From contig JAWPHD010003086.1 in NCBI GenBank assembly GCA_037043455.1, positions 165,077 through 229,076 on the forward strand: a stretch of 64,000 bases of DNA. The letters are read 5' to 3'. Position numbers and translations under genes: made by a program. Below, one piece after another: positions 58,546-64,000 of the stretch (positions are counted from its first letter, which is position 1; the number at the start of each line of letters is the position of its first letter). The stretch comes from Cyrtodaria siliqua (Eukaryota > Mollusca > Bivalvia > Adapedonta > Hiatellidae). The notes beneath the pieces were generated by a model. The model was not told the origin of the DNA. It did no database searches and saw nothing but the letters and a program-made list of their open reading frames with translations.

Positions 58546-58859
58546 GATGATGCTCTATCAAAATTGTGAATGCTGAATATTAATTGTTTTAATTAAAAGA
58601 GCAAATCATTCAACTCTACATGCCTCCTATACCCAAGTGTTCAAGGTGTCCAACATTGGTATATATTTTAATATCGCTCAATACAGTACTGAGAAATTGT
58701 CATCGAAACTGGTCCAATTTTTTAGTCGGAAGAGCCCGTGCCTAAACGCAGTCACTCTGTAAACAACAACTCTAATGGCAGTTGCGTACGAAACTAGACC
58801 ACGGATCATTTAGTCGTCACTGCAGATAATGAATGCTAATTGTTTTTCTTACCAGTTAA

Positions 58860-58916
58860 TTCAATGGAAGCTACATTTTCTATTTTGTTTACAACCGGAA
58901 TGTAGCTTCCATTGAA
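58860..58916. repeat. Perfect 18-bp hairpin
   Basis: TTCAATGGAAGCTACATT at 58860-58877 and its exact inverse AATGTAGCTTCCATTGAA at 58899-58916, 21-bp loop. It lies just before the 162-bp tandem array. Confidence 0.97.
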
Positions 58917-58984
58917 TGGGGGCATTTTATAATCGCACCGTCCGTCTGTCCGGATTCTGTCCGTCATTCCTAAGTTCGTGTCCG

Positions 58985-60060
58985 GACCGTAACTTCACAA
59001 CCCCTGCAGAGATTTTTAAATAACTTGGCACAAGTGATCACCATAACAAGACGATGTGTCCCCCGCAAAACCCAGGTCCGTACCTCAAAGGTCAAGGTCA
59101 CACTTGAAGTTCATAGGTCAAAAACAGGTACGCAATTTCGTGTCTGGACCGTAACTTCACAACCCCTTCAGGGTTTTTAAATAACTTGGCACAAGTGATC
59201 ACCATAACAAGACGATGTGTCCCCCGCAAAACCCAGGTCCGTACCTCAAAGGTCAAGGTCACACTTGAAGTTCATAAGTCAAAAACAGGTACGCAATTTC
59301 GTGTCCGGACCGTAACTTCACAACCCCTGCAGGGATTTTAAATAACTTGGCACAAGTGATCACCATAACAAGACGATGTGTCCCCCGCAAAACCCAGATC
59401 CGTACCTCAAGGGTCAAGGTTACACTTGAAGTTTATATGTCAAAAACAGGTACGTAATTTCGTGTCAAGACCGTAACGTCACAACCCCTGCAGGGATTTT
59501 TAAATTACTCGGCACAAGTGATCACCATAACAAGACGATGTGTCGCGCGCAAAACCCAGGTCCGTACCTCAAAGGTCAAGGTCACACTTGCAGTTCATAG
59601 GTGAAAAACAGGTATGCAATTTCGTGTCCGGACCGTAACGTCACAACCCCCGCAGGGATTTTTAAATAACTTGGCACAAGTGATCACCATAACAAGACGA
59701 TGTGTCGCGCACAAAACCCAGGTCTTCAAGGTCAAGGTCACACTTGGAGGTCAAAAGTCAAATTGTGACCGGTCAATAACTCTGGCATTCATGGACGGAT
59801 TTTTAAATAACTTGGCTCTAGTGCTCACCACAACAAGACGATGTGTCGCACGCAAAATCCAGGTCTGTGGCCCCATGGTCAAGGTCAGATTTAGAGGTCA
59901 ACGGTCAAATCGTGTCTGGTCAATAACTTTTGCCTGCCTGGACGGATTTTCAAATAACTTGGCACAAGTGCTCACCACAACCAAATGAGGTGTCTTGCAC
60001 AAATCCAGGTCCATGGCTCCAAGGTCAAGGTCATACTTAGAGGTCAAAGTACACTTCCGG
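58985..60060. repeat. ~162-bp tandem array, about six to seven units
   Basis: GACCGTAACTTCACAACCCC recurs at 58985, 59147, 59308, 59469 and 59631 (161-162 bp); later units are shorter and diverged (GACCGGTCAATAACTCTGGC at about 59767). Units share AATAACTTGGCACAAGTGAT and AAGGTCAAGGTCACACTTG. GTCCGTCTGTCCGG precedes it, as in family H. Sequence unrelated to the H core by eye. The 124-codon plus frame is an array artefact. Confidence 0.9.
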
Positions 60061-60828
60061 GGCATTTATCACTTTCAGTGATATTTCTTGTGTTTTTTTA
60101 AATGTTATTCACGTAAAAAGAAACGAACGACTCCGTGTTATCTTCAATGTATTGACAATAAATTGTATACAAAAGGAAAGAAGAAAAGAGAGAATCTAGA
60201 AAATCAACTAAAACAAATAAATGAGGGAGGACTGTATTACACATGTAACTGTATTTTTATTTATAACAACTTTATATTTTATTTACTTTGCATCAATAAA
60301 ATTGACATTTTTGTTTGTTTCATTATGAAGTTTTCGCACGCTCGAAAATGCCCTTTTTACATAATTTAGAGTGCTTAAAAATGCCCTTTTGTTCAGGGAA
60401 CACCCTGCCCTTTTTAAAATCTGAGGAAAACACTATATTAACCGTTATTGTTTGGCAAATGTCAGGTACAAAATGGCTATGAAATTGGTTCATATTCTCA
60501 ATTTCCAAAACATTCCCCACATACTAGGGAGACATTGTCTGTCTGTCTGTCACAGACTGTCTGTCTATCTGTTTAATTGTATTAGTTTGTGTCAAAAAAA
60601 ATGGGGAGGGTTGGTGGGGGTGTAGGAATGAGCCATAACGCAGGAAATCACACCTAAATTTCAAAAATGTTCCGTGGGGGCATGCCCCACTAGCGGCCTC
60701 CAGTGCTACGCGCGGTCGACGAACGACTGCTGGCAGTCTGCCTCGCATCGGAATTTTTCATTAAAATTAATCAAATGGGACATTTTGTCTCATTGAAAGT
60801 CAATCCTAGGGTGATCCCTGATGTATTC
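60061..60828. other. No gene
   Basis: A (GTCT)n stretch lies at about 60536-60570. AAAATGCCCTTTT occurs twice at about 60347 and 60379. Nothing else was recognised. Confidence 0.45.
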
Positions 60829-60896
60829 ATGCCAACTTGTCCTGTCAACATGTATTCATGCCAACTTGTCCTGTCCACATGTAATGGTGCCAACTT
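60829..60896 (+). repeat. 29-bp minisatellite, detached left block
   Basis: Two and a bit units (CCAACTTGTCCTGTCAACAT, GTATTCATGCC) of the array that resumes at 62498, cut by the CAGGG element. Confidence 0.88.
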
Positions 60897-61133
60897 CAGG
60901 GCACGAAAATTCCACTCGTCCGCTCGTATTGACGAGTGTAATTCAAATCCGGACGAGTGAAACCAATGAATCTGTCATCCGAGAGGACAAGTAACATTTC
61001 AGTGGAAAAAAAACAACAAAGAAAACTTTCACGGGGGAGATCTTTAAGGGCACAAGTCAGATTTTAGGTGACTGGGGCCAGGACCTTCAGGAAGGGGAAT
61101 TGCAAAAAGTCTGCAGTTTTCCTGTATTGGAGT

Positions 61134-61455
61134 TTAAAGGGACACATGGCAATCTTGAGTTGTATTCAAACATTAAAATTTGCTCCTCAATTTAGTTATT
61201 CTGCGTCATTTTGGCTTTAAAACTTCTTGCATATGATTAAATAAAAAATTCAGATTTCAATTTTCTTCACTATTTCACCAAATTTTTCATTATATTATTG
61301 ATGCACTATTATAAAGAGTTAGTAATATGTAAAAATAATTTGCTTTGAACTATTTTAACAATTACTATTAATGATTGAACAAATGCACATGAAGAGAAAA
61401 ACTAACGAGATGCCCCGAGTTTTTAAAAAATCAAGATTGCCGTGTGTCCCTTTAA
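61134..61455. mobile_element. ~320-bp MITE, family T2, copy 3
   Basis: TTAAAGGGACACATGGCAAT and the inverted ATTGCCGTGTGTCCCTTTAA. Nested in the CAGGG-ended element. Confidence 0.92.
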
Positions 61456-61929
61456 CATTTTCTAATAAAAAATGTTGTGTTTTTTTTAAGAGGGGAATTA
61501 TTCACAGGAAAAGGGAGAACATATATTTATATATATATATTTTATTTTAATTTAAGCCAAATATGGCCCATGAACATGTTTACAAATAATACAAATATTG
61601 ATTTCAATATGGTTAGATGGCAGCAGTACATGTGTTAGTAGTTTTTGCAGACATATATGTCACAGTACATGTATATAGTTAATGAAACCATAATGAACTT
61701 GTTTTACAGATTAACAATAATTCAAAGAAACTTTTCAATAGGACGTAAGCTAATTTTAAACAATAATTGTTTAAGTTCACATACGTGCGTACTCTGACTT
61801 AAGCGTGAACTAGTATGCATGTGACTTGAGAATTCTTGGGAGAGATCTTTGGTTTGCCATTGTATACTGTAATACTATATAGTTTTCATTGCTTTGGTTA
61901 CAAGGGTAGTGTTTTCGGTAGTCTTACTA

Positions 61930-62195
61930 ATTAATTAACGGATTGAATATTGTTCACTCGTTTCCTTAGTTCAAAAGCCTTATATACGTATATTCCTAAA
62001 TTTTGTGTTTCATTTTTATTTTCATGCTTCATTAATTGTTTAAATTTCATGAAACTAGGATTTTTCCAAAAGTATTGTTTATATACATCTTTCTTAATTC
62101 ATTGTAGTTTGTACATTCTATTACAAAGTGATATTCTTCTTCTAACAAATGACATTGTTTACACTTTCTAACATATATACCATGCTCGAGTAACT
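61930..62195 (-). pseudogene. LINE-C reverse transcriptase C-terminus, minus strand
   Basis: RKCKQCHLLEEEYHFVIEC, then NYNELRKMYIN, and after a frameshift SFMKFKQLMKHENKNETQN and VYKAFELRKRVNN. Same C-x2-C-x7-H-x4-C knuckle and spacing as 51815-52090. Confidence 0.82.
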
Positions 62196-62497
62196 GTAAT
62201 GGCCATGATCAGACTATAGTAAACTATAGAATATGAATAAAATCATCTATAATACTGGTCAAAAGTTTCATGATTTTCATCGATTTATATAAAGAAAACA
62301 AAACACATTATGATGTTTCCCTTTGTTTTATTTATATATAATAGTGGTGAATGATGGTATCTGACTACTTTGACTTATAAATGAACTTTTACAATCAGAG
62401 CAGGACGAGTAAACATCCTATAAGGACGAGTAACATGTCAATGCCACTCCTTCTACAGGACGAGTATACAGTAACATATATTTCGTCCCCTGAACTT

Positions 62498-63605
62498 TTC
62501 CGGTCGACATGTATTGATGCCAGCTTGTCCTGTCAACATGTATTGGTGTCAACTTGTCCTGTCAACATGTATTGGTGCCAGCTTGTCATGTCAATATGTA
62601 TTGGTGCCAAATTGTCCTGTCAACATGTATTGATGCTGATTTGTCATATCAACATATATTGGTGCCGACTTGTCCTGTCAGCATATATTCATGCCAACTT
62701 GTCCTGTCAACATGTATTTGTGCCAACTTCGTCTTGTCCTGTCAGCATGTATTTGTGCCAGCTTGTCCTGTCAATATGTATTGGTGCCAAATTGTCCTGT
62801 CAACATGTATTGATGCTGATTTGTCATATCAACATATATTGGTGCCGACTTGTCCTGTCAGCATATATTCATGCCAACTTGTCCTGTCAACATGTATTTG
62901 TGCCAACTTCGTCTTGTCCTGTCAGCATGTATTTGTGCCAGCTGTGCCAACTTGTCCTGTCAGAATGTATTTGTGCCAGCTTGTCCTGTCAATATGTATT
63001 GGTGCCAAATTGTCCTGTCAACATGTATTGATGTCAACTTGTCCTGTCAACATGCATTAGTGCCAACTTGTTCTGTCAGCATGTATTCGTGCCAACGTGT
63101 CCTGTCAACATGTATTCGTGCCGACTTGTCCTGTCAGCATGTATTTGTGCCAGCTTGTTCTGTCAATATGTATTGGTGCCAATTTGTCCTGTCAACATGT
63201 ATTGATGTCAACTTGTCCTGTCAGCATGTATTTGTGCCAGCTTGTCCTGTCAACATGTATTGGTGCCAACTTGTTCTGTCAGCATGTATTGCTGCCAAAT
63301 TGTTCTGTCAACATTTGTTGGTACCAACTTGTCCTGTCAGCATGTATTGGTGCCGGCTTGTCCTGTCAACATTTGTTGGTACCAACTTGTCCTGTCAGCA
63401 TGTATTGGTGCCGACTTGTCCTGTCAATATTTGTTGGTACCAACTTGTCCTGTCAACATATATTGGTGCCAGCTTTTAATGTCAACATGTATTGGTGCCA
63501 ACTTGTCCTGTCAACATTTGTTGGTACCAACTTGTCCTGTCAACATGTATTGATGCCAGCTTGTCCTGTCGGCATGTATTGGTGCCAATTTGTCCTGTCA
63601 AAATT
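62498..63605 (+). repeat. 29-bp minisatellite, main array (~37 units)
   Basis: Consensus CAACTTGTCCTGTCAACATG then TATTGGTGC. A 180-bp higher-order duplication is visible: 62581-62640 recurs at 62761-62820 with one change. Some units have a 6-bp CGTCTT insertion. The plus strand has no stop in any frame over long stretches, giving overlapping frames of 168-218 codons of Cys/Val/Ser-rich repeats. No promoter, splice site or homology supports translation, so it is annotated as repeat. Confidence 0.93.
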
Positions 63606-64000
63606 TCTCTGTCAGCATGTCATTATGAAACTGCTATATCATCAAGCCATTCTTTCAATGTGTCCTGTCAACATTTCTTTCTGTAAATCTTCTGTCAACC
63701 TGTCTTTCCTATTAATCTGTCCCATCTTTATAGCCATAAATAGTTATTATTGAGGGTAAACATATGAAGTGTGATTATACAGGGTGAATAATTCAGGGAC
63801 AAATACAAGATTTGAGTTTAGGTGTGGAGAGTGGGGAGGTGCAACATGTGTGTGAGGGGTACAATCCAACAATAAAACAAATATGTTGATGTGAATTTTC
63901 ATAACTTTAAAAAAAACACTTGCCAACCAAAAAAAAAAACTTTTTCGCATGACTTTTCATAACGTCTCAGACCAACCAAAAAAAACACAACCAAAACAAT
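63606..64000. other. Decayed array edge, then no recognisable feature
   Basis: TGTCCTGTCAACATTTCTTT and similar words continue to about 63725; the rest is unique. Confidence 0.5.

Larger units (their letters stand above)
60897..62492. mobile_element. 1.6-kb CAGGG-ended element inside the minisatellite
   Basis: Left end CAGGGCACGAAAATTCCACT, right end inverted as CAGGGGACGAAATATATGTT. AACTT flanks both ends (60892-60896 and 62493-62497). GGACGAGT words recur inside both ends. CAGGG-type termini resemble hAT elements, but those duplicate 8 bp, so the class is open. Carries MITE T2 copy 3 and a LINE-C tail. Confidence 0.65.

Noticed and set aside
59614..59988. 124-codon ORF
   Set aside because: Lies wholly in the 162-bp tandem array. 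Its internal repeats follow the DNA period.
62381..63753. Cys-rich repeat protein genes of 168-218 codons
   Set aside because: All three plus frames are open because the 29-bp unit lacks stops. There is no start context, splice site or homology.

Overview
Eukaryotic, AT-rich, repeat-dense DNA. It has spliced genes with GT-AG introns, tRNA-derived SINEs, several non-LTR retrotransposon remnants, many short TIR elements and pearl-like elements with tandem ~165-bp cores. That mix suggests a marine mollusc, most likely a bivalve; this is inference from repeat style and protein resemblance, since no search could be run. Nothing bacterial (operons, Shine-Dalgarno sites, CRISPR) is present.

Layout. 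(1) Positions 1-18718 form a giant imperfect palindrome: a left arm 1-3552 (possibly running off the window) and a right arm 13458-18718 around a ~9.9-kb repeat-filled spacer. Each arm carries one intact three-exon gene for a small two-helix membrane protein of CD225/Dispanin (IFITM-like) type, transcribed away from each other. Comparing the arms gives empty sites for two later insertions. (2) 18719-26750 is dispersed repeats, MITEs and minisatellites, with one possible TATA-driven first exon on the minus strand at 24192. (3) 26801-34460 is a decayed, spliced transposase gene: an N-terminal zinc-ribbon-like exon, a Mutator-like DDE domain, a YqaJ/lambda-exonuclease-type nuclease domain and a Tudor/chromo-like C-terminus, with two in-frame stops and one frameshift. 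(4) 36000-41000 holds a complete three-exon minus-strand gene for a 128-residue secreted protein of unknown family, with foldback elements in its first intron. (5) 41446-46243 is a LINE on the minus strand split by a different 5'-truncated LINE on the plus strand. (6) 46300-53550 holds SINEs, dispersed repeats and a LINE tail. (7) 53558-56137 is a 2.6-kb element with ~74-bp terminal inverted repeats and a perfect 9-bp target duplication, carrying an SGNH/GDSL-hydrolase remnant. (8) 56251-60060 contains a pearl-like element and a separate ~162-bp tandem array. (9) 60829-63605 is a 29-bp minisatellite open in all three plus frames, split by a 1.6-kb CAGGG-ended element.

The host genes I can support are the two CD225-like genes, the small secreted-protein gene and, weakly, the 24192 first exon. 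Almost everything else is mobile DNA or its debris. Family labels used below: R1 and D1/D2 (dispersed repeats), H (pearl-like), SINE-A and SINE-B, and MITE families T1 to T3.
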